From: Prostheceraeus crozeri
Lineage: Eukaryota > Platyhelminthes > Polycladida > Euryleptidae
Reading direction: 5' to 3'
DNA length: 64,000 nucleotides
Assembly: GCA_907163375.1 (NCBI GenBank)
Contig: CAJQUW010003392.1
Location: forward strand, 1-64,000
Shown here one piece after another: positions 23,098 to 34,064 of this stretch (position 1 is the stretch's first letter; every line of letters starts with the position of its first letter). A program made the position numbers and the translations under genes. The notes under the pieces were generated by a model, which was given only the letters and a program-made list of their open reading frames with translations, made no database searches and was not told the origin of the DNA.

Positions 23098-23166
23098 CGT
23101 CTTGGTGGGTTTGAACCACCGACCTCTAGCATTCTTGTCCAACGCTCTACCAACTGAGCTATCTAA
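23098..23166 (-). tRNA. tRNA-like sequence, pseudogene or SINE head
   Basis: On the minus strand TAGCTCAGTTGGTAGAGC matches a D-arm and pol III A box, and GGTGGTTCAAACCCACC forms a perfect 5-bp T-arm with a 7-nt loop and B box, preceded by AGGTC as variable loop. The segment between (GTTGGACAAGAATGCTAG) does not form a normal anticodon stem, and the two acceptor strands do not pair. It is therefore not a working tRNA gene as it stands; a tRNA pseudogene or tRNA-derived SINE is more likely. Confidence 0.5.
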
Positions 23167-23185
23167 TAATTCAACTATAATCTGA

Positions 23186-23275
23186 GGGCGCGTTTACATG
23201 TGAAACTTTATTGCTGACACTATATTGCTGCCACCTGTAATCAGATTGCAGAGGCCGTTTACACTTGACATTTAA
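23186..23275 (-). repeat. GTTTACAC-type interspersed repeat, copy 1
   Basis: GCGTTTACATGTGAAACTTT and TTGCTGACACTATATTGCTG recur, in reverse orientation, at about 37120-37260. Mirrored GTTTACA words at both edges suggest a MITE. Confidence 0.5.
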
Positions 23276-23289
23276 AAGTTGCTGAAAAA

Positions 23290-24300
23290 TGCAAGTCGAA
23301 TCTATAGGCCCATATGTAGCCTAAGCTTACAAGTAGTTGGTCCCGCAAACCTCGTAAAGATGGCCTGCACAGTTCACCATCCAACCTTCATTGCCCACCA
23401 CTGTTCTACACCACAACACAACAATATATATGTTTCAACAATTCCTGTGACAAGTTAATCAACACTTTTACATCAATGTCAGAAAATTCTATTCAAATCA
23501 AAAAGTAGGCTTAATAATATAATGCGATAATGATACGAGTATATAGGTACTGAAACTTAATGGATCAAATGAGCCTTCATTCGAACATTGAATAAACTTC
23601 ATTGCCTTTTAAAATCATTTCGTGACGAATTTATCACCGACGCTCGTCCCTAACTTTTGCTTTTTTGATTTCGTTGTGGAACTGAGTCCCAGGTTATGTA
23701 TTTTTTCACTGAAACCCTTTAATTGTTTTCTATTTTGAATTTCGCGGCAATCTTCATCCATGCTTCGGCCATCTTTATTCTATCTCGTCATTCTTGATTG
23801 TGCACGCTTCACAGACAGGAATACTGCTCGTATTCACCGATCAGGTCATCGGTAACGTCCTTGTCCATTCACCTTTCGTTTGTGGCATTTCGTTGTCAGT
23901 CATTGATGAACCAGCGATCACCGTTTTTCTGACTGTTTTACTGAATGCTGCATAAATCTGTCGATGTCAACATAACAGCCAAACAATCAAAGATTAATTT
24001 TACTCGAGAAAGATGAGTCCCTCCTGTAGATCTATTCCACAGTTGCCAAGCGGCCTAGCACCGATACACGACTGCAAAGTCAATGATTAAATTCCCACGC
24101 AAAAATAAACAGATGTAAGTCATGTCTCGTGGTGAGGAATTCCTGATCAAATAATACTAGATGCTCCCACAAGCATCACTTGTACAGTGATAGTCAGGAA
24201 AACCAATCATGTCCTAGTAAAATGAAGCTGAAATTGATGTAAACTGTATACACAATAGTACGAAGTAGCAAAAGCAGAAATTATGCATGTAAATTAATTA
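23290..24300. other. Intergenic stretch, no feature seen
   Basis: No long frame or repeat. It borders the 3' tail of the LINE that begins at 24308. Confidence 0.5.
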
Positions 24301-24390
24301 TGTATATTAGTAGTAGTAGTAGTAGTGCTTTATTTGATAAGGAATGAAAATCAAGCTTTACAATTTCAGTTGTTCACACACAAAGGAAAT

Positions 24391-26266
24391 TCAACGGTTA
24401 GCATAACGTATTATAAAAGGGAAAAATGAATTGTATCGAACAATAGTACGAGAAAAGTAACTGTAAAATTTAGAAGTTCTGAGTAAAGTACTTGGCACGA
24501 ACTTGAACAGAATATGTTGAGGATTTTTGCAGATATTCTTGAACAGACGATAACTGAGACAAATGCGACGCTTGGCAATATTGTCAGGGGAGCAGTAGCA
24601 TTGTCCACTCGAGTTACTGAAGATGATCTTGTGTGCTCGTTTGTCCATTATTTGCATCGCTTCAGCCCAATGATCATTGATCCCAACGAAACACGGACAC
24701 GCATTCTCGAAGAGAGAGCGTATATACGAACTATACACAAGATGAAGCTTATCGCATGTCGAGAAGTAAGAAAGACTGCGCAAAACATGAAGACGTGAGG
24801 CTGCTTTCTTCTTAATTGCAGTGACGTGGGATCTGAAGCCTAAGTCATTATCGATAGTGACACCAAGAATGTTTAATGAATTCACGATTTGAAAATGAGG
24901 AAAGATATCAATTCTCGGGGTAGAGCGTCTTTGAGTGAACATGATCTTACACTTAGTTGAGTTTATATGGAGATTGTTCTTGGAGCACCAATCCTCTATA
25001 TGCTCAACTTCACGAGTGATAATTTCGGTAGGATTGTTGCCTCGCAACAGTGGAATTATCATATACACATCATCAGCATATTTGACCAGCTTTGTTTCCT
25101 GGCAAGCAGGCATCAAATCTCCAACAAAGAAATTAAACAAAAATGGACCAATCTTGGATCCCTGAACCACACCGGATGATACTGCATAAGGTTCACTAAG
25201 ACAACCTTCGACACGGACAGAATTCCGACGCAAATCCAAAAAATTGTGGAGCCAATGGATGAATGCGGAAGAGTAGCGATTTTGGGCAAGCTATCAACAA
25301 GCAATGGTCTATGGAATCGAATGCCTTTGCCACATCTATACTTAAAATGGCAACACCGGCAGTTTTCAGATTATCGTATATGATGCTAGCAAGATGGTGA
25401 ATCTCAATCAATGCTGTTGTTGTTGATGCGGATGGACGGAAGCCATGCTGAGAAGGCCCATAATCTCCGATCAGCTTAGAACGCACACACTTCAAGACGG
25501 TAGTCTCCAGAAGACTGGAAATAACTGGAAGAATACTTATTCCACGGAGTGAGTTCATCTTGGGATGACTACTCTTTGGAATAGGAACAGTAACACCATG
25601 CTTAAGAACGTTCAGAAATTTCATTTGCTTCAGAGAGTTATTGACTATGGAGGTAACATACACAGATATCAGATCGGACAGAGCTATGTAAATGGTGTTT
25701 GGAATCTCATCAGTTGATTTGGATAGACCTGGCTTCAAATTCATCAGGAAAAGTTCAACTTCATCGCATGTGATTTGTGCATTCCATGAGTCTTCGTTTA
25801 TGCCTGACATATCGTCGACACACCTCGCTGTTCTAGTAGACGGAGAATGAATCATTTGAAATTTTGAGCGCAGGTCTCCAAGAAAGGATGTCAAGTTATC
25901 GTAATTCTGTATAAGTCGATCCATCCCAGACTTGATATCACGTTTACCATTCACATTATCAGCTAGAGCCCAAACACCCTTTTTCGATCGCTTCAACTTA
26001 TTTGCCCAAATCTTCTTTGCCTTTAATATTTCAGATCTAAGCTTATGCTTGATGGCATCATATCTTGGCCAATCTTTGTGACGGTGGGCTTCCCATTTTT
26101 GATTTATCAGGTTTTTGGTAATAGGTGTCATCCATTGTTTATCGCGAGAGGTCATATAGACGTAATTTACAGGTATGCATGATTGACACAGACTGCTCAG
26201 AGAAGACAAGAAGAACTGGCATTGGAAATCAACATCATAGCTGTCTAACAAAGTAGCTTCATTCAA
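24391..26266 (-). pseudogene. LINE ORF2 reverse transcriptase (frameshifted)
   Basis: The upper frame (25196-26266, 356 residues) carries a basic linker, then LKPGLSKSTDEIPN, VLKHGVTVPIPKSSHP, SQHGFRPSASTTTAL and SIDVAKAFDSIDH (motif A Asp). After a frame change between 25239 and 25196 the lower frame (24391-25239, 282 residues) gives SSGVVQGSKIGPFLFNFFVGDL, LVKYADDVYMI (YADD intact), the LHINSTKCKIM and ILGVTID blocks and the C-terminal region. There is no RNase H domain. Together with the break at 26266-26322 from the endonuclease, ORF2 needs at least three corrections to be continuous. Confidence 0.85.
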
Positions 26267-26321
26267 TTCAGCAGAATCCTTAAATCGTTGTCGTAAGTAA
26301 GGTAAATGCGAAGCACAAAAA

Positions 26322-27046
26322 TCATAAACGGACCATCCTGTGATAAGACTTAGGAGAAGGACACAGCATAGGCCGGATCATCAACATGCAATGGTCAGCA
26401 TTGCCGATAGGAGGATTGTACGTGACATTATCGGAAACATAATTATCGATTAAATTCTCAGAGAGAAGAGCAACATCAAGAATACTAGATCCTCTACTAG
26501 GACGAGTGATAATATTGCTAAAATTTAAATTATCGCAAAGACTAGAGTGATCGAAGTTGTTAAAATCGCCCATTAAAATGACTCTGTGATTATTATGACA
26601 GTTTAAAAAATTGTCCAAAATTGCAATAAAAAATGTGTAAATTTCACCTTGCTCATGAGATTTCAGATTCGGAGGAATGTATCCGCATATCACAAGCATT
26701 TTCAGCGCAGGCAGAATTATAGAAGTACATTCGATGGTATGTGGCTTTGGTACCGCAAAATCAATAGCTTGGAATACGAATTCATTTTTCACGTAAATGC
26801 GCATCCACCACCTTTTCGAGATTAACGGTCGTTCCTCAAGATGCTGTAATCGGGTAAAGCAACTGACGCGTTGGAAATATCTTCTGTCAACCAGCTTTCT
26901 GTCACGCATATCATACTAGGAAGCAACACTTTGGCGGTCAACTTTAATTCGTCCATTTTTGATAAGAGGGACTGGGCATTCAAAAGAAGAATCGACGGAA
27001 AGTTTTGGTTCATTCTTGCATTACTACTACTGGATAAAACTTTCAA
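26322..27046 (-). pseudogene. LINE ORF2 endonuclease domain (frameshifted)
   Basis: The first frame (26822-27046) encodes ILLLNAQSLLSKMDEL and ICVTESWLTE, the N-terminal Asn and catalytic Glu blocks of the APE-like endonuclease. A frame change between 26909 and 26822 leads to the second frame, with LVICGYIPPN, ILMGDFNNFDHSS, SRGSSILDVALL and NADHCMLMI: the Y, GDFN, ILD and DH catalytic motifs. All key residues are visible; only the reading frame is broken. This domain nicks target DNA to prime reverse transcription. Confidence 0.8.
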
Positions 27047-27834
27047 TGAAAATTCTGATCTCTAAAACGACTTTGTTGCTGCTTCTCTTTCCGTAAAATG
27101 ACCCGATTTTGATAAATGACCACGTCCTCTCCGGACTCACGACGTGTCTTCAATTCATCGCGCAGTCTTTGATTCTGTTCCTGCATTGGAGTCAAATCTC
27201 GATGTACAAAAACGTTTTGATATGATGACGATCTTAATTTCGGAGCGTTTCTCAGAATGTTATCACGGTCAGAAATAGACTTACATGTTATTCGGATGAA
27301 TTTGCTCTTACCGATGCGGATCAGATTATCAAACTTTGTATTGGAAATGCCAATTTGATTCAACAATTCTTGCACTTGCCTATTGTCATGATCACGTCTT
27401 TCAGGTAAGCTACCACTTGAAACTTCAGGTAAACCGCGAACGATCACATTATTCTGACGGTGAGACCTCTGCTCAAACTCATTTGACAAATCGAGAAATA
27501 ACTTATCATGAAATGTGATAAGAGAATTATATTTTTCGTTCAAGTCATCATACTTGCGCTTCAAATCAGCCTGCTCTTCAATAAGTGCTGAAATCCTATT
27601 CATAAATGGAGACATATTCTGAGTTACACATTTTTCGATTACGCTGGTAATGGAGGTCAAGCTGAGCCTGTCTTCATCGTTAGCTACATGTAAATCAGGT
27701 TGCGATTTTAAGTGAATCATCGCCTCAAGCAATTCATTTTTGGAGATGCTATTCTTGCGAGACTTCAACTCTTCAATAGACATGGACAAAATCTTTGGCA
27801 ATTGTGCAGCATTCATTATGTTGTGCGAGAACAA
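27043..27834 (-). CDS. LINE ORF1 protein: coiled coil plus RRM-like domain
   Basis: 263 residues, complete from ATG to stop. Residues about 75-115 form a charged coiled coil (LIEEQADLKRKYDDLNEKYN), followed by RQNNVIVRGLPE, a phrase characteristic of the start of the non-canonical RRM in LINE ORF1 proteins, and then a C-terminal basic region (NAPKLRSSS, RDELKTRRESGEDVVI, VILRKEKQQQ). Such proteins trimerise through the coiled coil, bind the element RNA and act as nucleic-acid chaperones. There is no zinc knuckle. Of all LINE pieces here this frame is the only intact one. ORF2 begins at its stop codon (27046/27043 overlap). Confidence 0.8.
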   Translation of the reverse strand: MFSHNIMNAAQLPKILSMSIEELKSRKNSISKNELLEAMIHLKSQPDLHVANDEDRLSLTSITSVIEKCVTQNMSPFMNRISALIEEQADLKRKYDDLNEKYNSLITFHDKLFLDLSNEFEQRSHRQNNVIVRGLPEVSSGSLPERRDHDNRQVQELLNQIGISNTKFDNLIRIGKSKFIRITCKSISDRDNILRNAPKLRSSSYQNVFVHRDLTPMQEQNQRLRDELKTRRESGEDVVIYQNRVILRKEKQQQSRFRDQNFH

Positions 27835-28032
27835 TAGGCTTCAAAGCACAGAGAGGAAGTGGATATGACAGCTGTGCAATGTGCAATATATATGTACGGC
27901 GGACACTTCAGACCGTGGACAACAACTCACCGAAAAACCGCGCATGCGCAGACTGTCAATACAGAACGAAGATGGACACTCCAAATATCTGAGAATAGCA
28001 CGAAAACATAGAAATTGACAAAAATAAAACCT

Positions 28033-28232
28033 CTAGAATGGAAATTAAGCTTCATGCAATGCACAATAACGGCACATAAATCGCACGCATTTTCACTTAG
28101 ATGCACCTGCCAACGTCTGTATCATTGGGTTAGAATCAGTCACATGAGAAAATCGAAGCTTTTAATTGGTTCTTCATGCCCCAACTTAGTTCCCCCGATG
28201 TGCCGCGACCTTGAGTCAATTTCCATTCTAGC
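28033..28232. mobile_element. Small MITE-like element with CTAGAATGGAAATT ends
   Basis: CTAGAATGGAAATT at about 28033 is mirrored by AATTTCCATTCTAG near 28232. The right part (CCCCAACTTAGTTCCC, then TGTGCC) also matches the ends of the 1-kb units at 10.3-12.3 kb (GCCCCAACTAAGTTCCCC, GTGTGCC), so the two belong to one family. No coding frame. Target duplication not determined. Confidence 0.45.
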
Positions 28233-28613
28233 AAACTTCAGATAAACAGTTTATTTCTATGCACGAAAACGATGCGACAATTCCAAAAACGAAGTGGATG
28301 ACACGACTGACGAGACAACGACGAACAATGAGGTACCAAAAACTTTTGGATACGATGGATTGGTCACACAAAACTCTTGATATTGTAGAAACTGCACGAG
28401 GTAGCAAAAGACACGACCACGTGTATGTCGTGGTATTAGGACATCATTAGTAATTTAATGACTGATGATAATGATAGCAAGAACAAATCCAGCCTCCAAG
28501 AAGACAGGTCGCTGTGTTCCGATCACAATCGCATGAGTATCAGTAAAAGTGTCAGCTAAAAGTTGCGCCTCGTTCAACTTTAGTTACACTTGTGGCAGAC
28601 ATTTTTCAGAAAT

Positions 28614-28930
28614 AGTCTAAGCGAATTAGGGTTGAACCTAGAATAAAAGAACATCAAGTTGTGTTTGGTACCATTAGAATCGGAAGTTTCTCTAGATTAA
28701 CATAGTAAAATCCTCACGATGGAACTTTTGGGGAATTTTTGTAAGGCTACAGGGTGTTCAATAAATACATGTTTTTTGCTCATTTTTTAAAAATGTGATA
28801 TCTTCACTCAAATATGATGTAATATACATTTCCTGAAAGCTGATCATCTGCAGAATTCCAAAATCATGGATTCGTCGACACATGTTAGGCATTCAGGAGT
28901 AGTGTTTTAGCTTTACGCCAATCATGCTGA
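28614..28930 (+). repeat. Left terminal inverted repeat of the 8.5-kb element
   Basis: Pairs with 36611-37094. It contains CTAGAATAAAAGAACATC, CAGGGTGTTCAATAAA and ACACTACTCC-type sequence, and ends at the first codons of the gene (ATG at 28924). Identity with the right copy is above 90 per cent in most parts, with one dissimilar patch after the outermost 16 bases. Confidence 0.85.
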
Positions 28931-29905
28931 AAAGCGTTATGGAGGTAAGAATTTTCGATTATGTCAATCATTTTTCGAATATTTTTGATACACGGATCTC
29001 AAAACCAACATTCCTTTTTACATTAACACAGAGGATCAATTCTCTACTGTATAATTGTTTCTTAAACAACCGAATACATATTCCCATACATGTACTTAAG
29101 CATTTATAGACAACAATTCACGTATCATGCTTCTAAGTCTTCATTTAAGTCATGTAGAAATCCCTCCATCATTGATCCATTTTGCAGTCATGTCGAACAT
29201 GACTGTATTATATTATACCATGAATGAAAGTAATACGTAATTAATATAGCCTACCGGTGTTCAACTAGGCGAAAACCTTTTCCCATTGCTAGACCATATT
29301 GTGAGCTGATGAAATTGTTATGCTTCAAAATATTTGACCTTGAGGAACTATGTGGAAATTATCTTCATAAGAAGTAACTTGACAAATTGATAGGAGTAGT
29401 GTTCTAAAATGTCTTTTTGGAAATCATATTAATATCGGCTTACCACTATGTGTCATGCATGTAATATATGCAACATCGCCTAATTGATCATGTTATAAAA
29501 AATATTTTCTTTCTTGCAGCCTGATGATGACATGGAGCGCACGGACGGCGACGAGGATAACATACGACCACACGAGCTTTGTGTTGTATGTAAACGTCCG
29601 GATTATCAATATGAGGACCTCATAACTGTCAAAAAGGAATAGATAAACTCATTGAATACAGTAAGGTAGTTGGCGACACACAAATGACAGAGTTACTTAT
29701 AATGAGACGGTCAACCAGTAGGACAGTCCGTATCCATAGAGAATGTCAGAAGGCAATCTACAATAGATTGAGGCAAAAAGATAAGGCAGGCGGAACTGGA
29801 ACCGGTACTCCAAAGATCACTGTTTCATTAAGGTCGCAACAGCTTCAGACATTCAGTTGGAAAACTCAATGCATGTTCTGTGAAAAAATTTGTCTAGAAT
29901 TCTAG
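28924..29905 (+). pseudogene. Element gene, exons 1-2: Cys-containing N-terminal region
   Basis: Exon 1 (28924-28944) encodes MLKSVME and ends at a GTAAGA donor. An intron of 575 bp ends TTTCTTGCAG at 29519. Exon 2 continues in frame with PDDDMERTDGDEDN and ELCVVCKRPDYQYEDL (C-x2-C). A one-base shift near 29640 is needed to reach IDKLIEYSKVVGD, VRIHRECQKAIYNRL and TFSWKTQCMFCEK (H-x3-C and C-x2-C). The paired Cys/His suggest a zinc-binding N-terminus, perhaps DNA-binding. Another shift near 29895 leads into the next segment. The start codon choice is supported by the exact joining of frames across the intron. Confidence 0.6.
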
Positions 29906-30912
29906 ATGATAAAGCGCATCCAAGCCGTATTGATTGGAGAACAGCTCAAGTGCTCACAATGCGGGAAAATTTGCTGGCCATTTGCTCAGTAAGGAAGGAT
30001 GAACATCCTGAGCGCTTAAGAAACAGACTACTTGACTGCATTGACCTAGTTGCAGTAGAAGCAAGATACCATTATGATTGTCGGCGAGACTTTACATGTA
30101 AGCAACCCGAATCCACTTCCACACTTGGGCGACCATTGGATGATGACAAAAAGCTGTACTTTGAAAGTATTTGCACTTGGCTAGAATCTCAAACTGAAAT
30201 CCATACGGTGTCAGAGGTTTACGAACGCATGGTAGAAATAGGAGGGTCGAAGGAAAGAGTATACAGTCTGAAATGGATGAAAACGAAAATGCAAGAAAGG
30301 TATGGAGATCATGTGGCCTTTACAGAAATTGAAGGTAAATCCAACAAGATATGTTTTCGTAATATGATTGACTATTTGATAACCGATAAGTGGTACGAAG
30401 AAAGAAAATATGGAAACCAAGATGAAGCTGAGCGAATTGTATCGATGGCGGCCAAGATAATTTCTGATGACATAAGATCTTGCGATTTCGATAATGAATG
30501 GTATCCAACAACAGAAATGATGAAGAGCCCTGAAAAATCTTTAGAATGGGTTCCCTCAAGACTACGATTATTTCTGCGATGCATTTGCAAGAATGTGGTT
30601 AAGCAAAGCAGCATTGGACAGGCATTGATTAGTGCCTCACGACCACGATCTTGCATACCACCCATTCTTTTCGGACTTGCTGTGGACGTTGACCATGTTT
30701 TAGGATCAAGATGGCTTATTGATCATCTCAGTAGGCTAGGATTCTGCGCTAGTATGGACGAAGTTACTCGATATAAGCAATGTGTGATGGCTGGTGATAT
30801 GTGTGGCATGGATAGTATTGACAAGGTTACTTTTACTCAGTGGTCAGCAGATAATGTGGATCATAATATGAGAACTTTGGACGGAAAGGTAGTCTTCATG
30901 GCATGGGAATAA
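29890..30912 (+). pseudogene. Element gene, segment 2 (helical region)
   Basis: A 340-residue frame beginning in the LDDKAHPSRIDWRTAQVL region, with AVEARYHYDCRRDF (a conserved-looking YH-x-x-C motif), a mostly helical stretch and the phrase TFTQWSADNVDHNMRTLDGK near its end. W-x-x-DN-x-DHN...-LDG-K is the kind of polar, invariant-looking block that suggests a catalytic or binding site. The frame ends prematurely at 30912; the protein clearly continues in the frame of 30903 (LHGMGIISSATK), so a one-base change lies at about 30885-30905. Confidence 0.6.
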
Positions 30913-33113
30913 TTTCATCAGCAACCAAAATTCGTTCGGCAATAGGTTCGGACCAGGCAATAGGACCAAGCAATAGGTTCGGTCAATCATTTCCAGAAAC
31001 ACAACATGCAATAAAGCGCAACAAACTGAGGAAGGTGAAAGATGTCATTTACAATCAAGGAATACCGATACAGCCGTACATACCTTCGGCAACAACTGGA
31101 CTCTCAAAACTAGTGTTCAAAGAAAGATGCTCGCTTAATATTGAACTTGACCTTCGGTCATCTACGAAAACTGATTTGTTGTGGAACAGTGCAATATTCT
31201 TGAGGGAGAGCAGAACTCGTCCAAATTGGTCCGGCTACATGACTGAAGCTTGTAAGGGGCATTATCCGGGTAAATCGACCATCTCCCTATTACCAATTAT
31301 TGATCTCACCCCATCTGATCTGTCTTGCGTATGCTCAACACTGGCATTTATCATTGAAGAGTCGAAACGTCTGAATGTTATTACACCGGTAGTAACATTT
31401 GATCAACATCTGTGGATTAAAGCAATGGAAATAAAGAACGCGAAAATGTTGGATGTTGTATTGATTTTCGGTGGCTTCCACCTTATGATGAGCTTCATGG
31501 GAAGTGTAGGGACACTTATGAAGGGTTCTGGGAATTTAGAGGCATTGCATACAGTTTATGGTGACAATGCAGTAGAGCACGTGCTTTCTGGAAAGGCAGT
31601 ATCAAGAGCCCTGAGAGGTCATATCCTTCTGTCGTCAGCCCTAAACTCGATGCTCCTCTCTATTCTTTTTCCTACACGTATAGAACGCATCCAATCAACT
31701 ACAATTGACGATAATACTACGGAAGACGATGATTTGAGTGAATCGGAAGATGACATATTTGATAACGAATTTTCTGCATTTGAAGTTGTTGCACCTTTGA
31801 GTGAAGAGGAAATAGTCAGTCTCGAGAGGCTTGATCAGCAGATAAAGGACATGCCCGAAAATCCTAAGAATGCGAACACATATTTAGAGGAATCAAATGA
31901 GCTTGTTCAGCTAGAAGATCGCTTTAGAAGATTCAAAGACAAACTTGCGGCAAAATCTCGAACAGCTAAATTCTGGTTACTATACATGCACTACATAGAT
32001 GTACTGAAGATGTTAATTTATGCACAGAGAACAGGGAATTGGGCAATGCATGTGGCAACTATAAGCAAGATGATTGATTTGTTTGCGGCAACTGGCCATG
32101 TTAATTACGCCAAATCTGCACGTCTTCATCTACAAGAAATGTTAGAGTTGGAAAACACACATCCTTGGGTTTACATTAATTTCTCTGAGCATGGATATCA
32201 CACTGTCAGGAGAAGTGATCACTTTTGGGCAGGTCTTTGGACTGATCTAGTGATAGAGCAAGTTTCAATGAGAAGATTGAAAAGTCGAGGAGGACTGACA
32301 CACGGTCGAGGTGTATCTGAGTCAGTTACACTGTTGTGTGTAAAAACAAAGCATCGTTGTGCTGGTATTCATAGTGCCATGAGTGATCTCACTGGTCTCC
32401 TTCATAACATTAGCGAGCAGCATGTTGAACCTGAATATGCCCGAATTAAAAGAGACAATGATGATCTGTTGAAAGTTATTGAGTGGTTCCGGTCTCACAA
32501 TCCCTTTACAAGTAAGGACTCCAGATTGAGAAGTCTTGCAACTGGTTTGACGGCTAATGAGGGAGATGGTGTCAACTGTGATGACGCAGAACGAATCGGG
32601 AATTCCATCCAGGAGAAGCTGAATAATGTTTGCTTTGAAGATGCTAAAATTCCTCGTAAAGATTGCGTGAAAACGCTGGAATCTTTGTAGCCAGGGATTA
32701 CGATAGAGAAGAAGTCAGTCCATATAAATCCATTCGTACTTTTCACTAGAATTGCAGCAATTCTGCAGAGAGAAAACATTTCCGAGCACTTTGATTATGA
32801 ACTCACTACAGAACCTACATCTCTCTTTAAGGATGGAATGATGCGCAAGTCTAGCAAGTCAGTTTTGAGAAATATGATACTGGAGAAAGTGGAAAGCAGG
32901 AATTTTGTCAGTACGAAAGTTGGTATTGTTGATGGCGGTGCGCTATTACATAAAGTCATGTGGCAGACTACAGCTAGTTTCAACGATGTTTGTGCTTCAT
33001 ATTACAATTTCATACAACACAGGTATAAGAATCATGAAAGATGTTGCGTGATTTTGATGGTTACTCTGATAAGATGTCTATCAAGTTTACTGTGCATATG
33101 CGAAGAAGTTTGA
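30903..33113 (+). pseudogene. Element gene, segment 3 (conserved middle domain), one in-frame stop
   Basis: From 30903 the frame is open to a TAG at 32688-32690 and, after it, in the same frame to 33113. Notable blocks: RPNWSGYMTEACKGHYPGKS, LLPIIDLTPSDLSC, TPVVTFDQHLWIKAMEI, VVLIFGGFHLMMSFMGSVG and GHILLSSALNSMLLS, then an acidic linker (TTEDDDLSESEDDIFDNEF) and helices. FDQ-x-x-W and GGFH are the most motif-like elements and could be active-site residues of an RNase H-like or other enzyme fold; this is inference. The last frame change is near 33045-33060, where the nuclease domain begins. After the stop the protein continues ITIEKKSVHINPFVLF, so the TAG is a nonsense mutation. Confidence 0.6.
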
Positions 33114-33548
33114 AAACAGTATCAGCAGATCTAGCGGTCAACAAAGGAATGATGGTCAATACCTCGCGAGAAATGTTATTGAACAACAATCATAACAAGG
33201 AGCAATTCATTCAACTGATGGGTTCGTTTCTTGCATCTCGCGATATAGAAGTTGTGTACAGCAATGGCGATGCCGATGTCCTGATAGTTGAGAAGGCACT
33301 TGAAGTGGCTAAACACCAAGAAGTAACGGTTTCTGCTGAGGATTCGAACTTACTTATCATGTTGATATATCTTTGGAGCGAGGCCCTACATGACATATTC
33401 TTTTGCATAGGACGTAGGGAAAATCATGGAACAGTTATGAGGTCCTGGAGCATACAAGAACTTGTGGAACGTTGCGATTACAAGGAACGCATCTTGTCTG
33501 CGCACACTTGGAATGGTTGTGACTCAACTTCAGCAATGTACAGACAAG
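33041..33548 (+). pseudogene. Element gene, FEN1/XPG-like (PIN-fold) nuclease domain
   Basis: Blocks in order: FDGYSDKMSIKF followed by RRS (compare the VFDG-x-x-x-x-K...R block of FEN1-type 5' nucleases), a helical spacer with NKEQFIQLMGSFLASRDIEV, then NGDADVLIVEKALEVAK (EADA-type metal site), VTVSAEDSNLLIMLIYLW (TEDSDLL-type site) and WNGCDSTSAMYRQGK (GCDY...GIG-type helix-hairpin region). Order and spacing fit a FEN1/XPG-like flap or structure-specific nuclease. In this copy the second acidic residue of the EDSD motif is Asn, which may damage metal binding. The exon ends at 33548 with a GTAAGT donor. Confidence 0.65.
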
Positions 33549-34064
33549 GTAAGTCAAATTAATTATTTGCTTCATAGTACTTTATTGATACACTATTCAC
33601 TTATAAAAGAACTCGAATTCAATGTTTCTGTCCCTAGACAAAGCGTGCAAGAATACGAGAAACGCGTAGGGACCCTGTATTTTAAAATGATATATTTCGG
33701 TTAAACGGGAAAAAGAAATTTTTCTACGATGACTGAATAGTGCATCAACAAAGTATTATGAAGCAGCTGATCCAGTTCGCGGCGATTATTTATATATAAA
33801 TTGCATTAATATCGTTATTATATCCAATCCCAGATCCACCAAATCTCAATGCAATCAAACCAGAAACATTGAGATGAAATATTCTGCAAAGCATATATCA
33901 AGTGTGCCATATATTAACAGAACCACATGAATCAGTGCGCCAAATTATTACGACGATGTCGAATTAACATGGTTTAAAGTTAGTGTAACGATTGTTTAAG
34001 CTCAAATACAAGGAAAAGAATCACAATCAATTCAGCGTAATTAATACGGATTTCCATTTTCCAG

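Larger units (their letters stand above)
24308..27990 (-). mobile_element. Near full-length CR1-like LINE with ORF1 and ORF2
   Basis: On the minus strand: ORF1 (27834-27043), then ORF2 with endonuclease (27046-26322), linker and reverse transcriptase (26266-24391), a short 3' UTR, and a (CTA)n tail at 24326-24308. The gene order, the immediate ORF1-ORF2 junction and the trinucleotide tail are typical of CR1/L2/Daphne-type LINEs. About 150 bp upstream of ORF1 may be the 5' UTR; the true 5' end is not marked. ORF2 is split by at least three frameshifts, so this copy cannot move by itself. Confidence 0.85.

Noticed and set aside
23098-23166. Functional tRNA gene
   Set aside because: Anticodon stem and acceptor stem do not pair.
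24514-25179. Three plus-strand open frames of 70-94 codons
   Set aside because: Antisense shadows of the RT gene of the LINE at 24.3-28 kb.
28536-28613. Left flank of the 8.5-kb element containing AAAAGTGTCAG, also present right of the element at 37095
   Set aside because: The left copy is 60 bp away from the repeat edge, so it cannot be called a target duplication.
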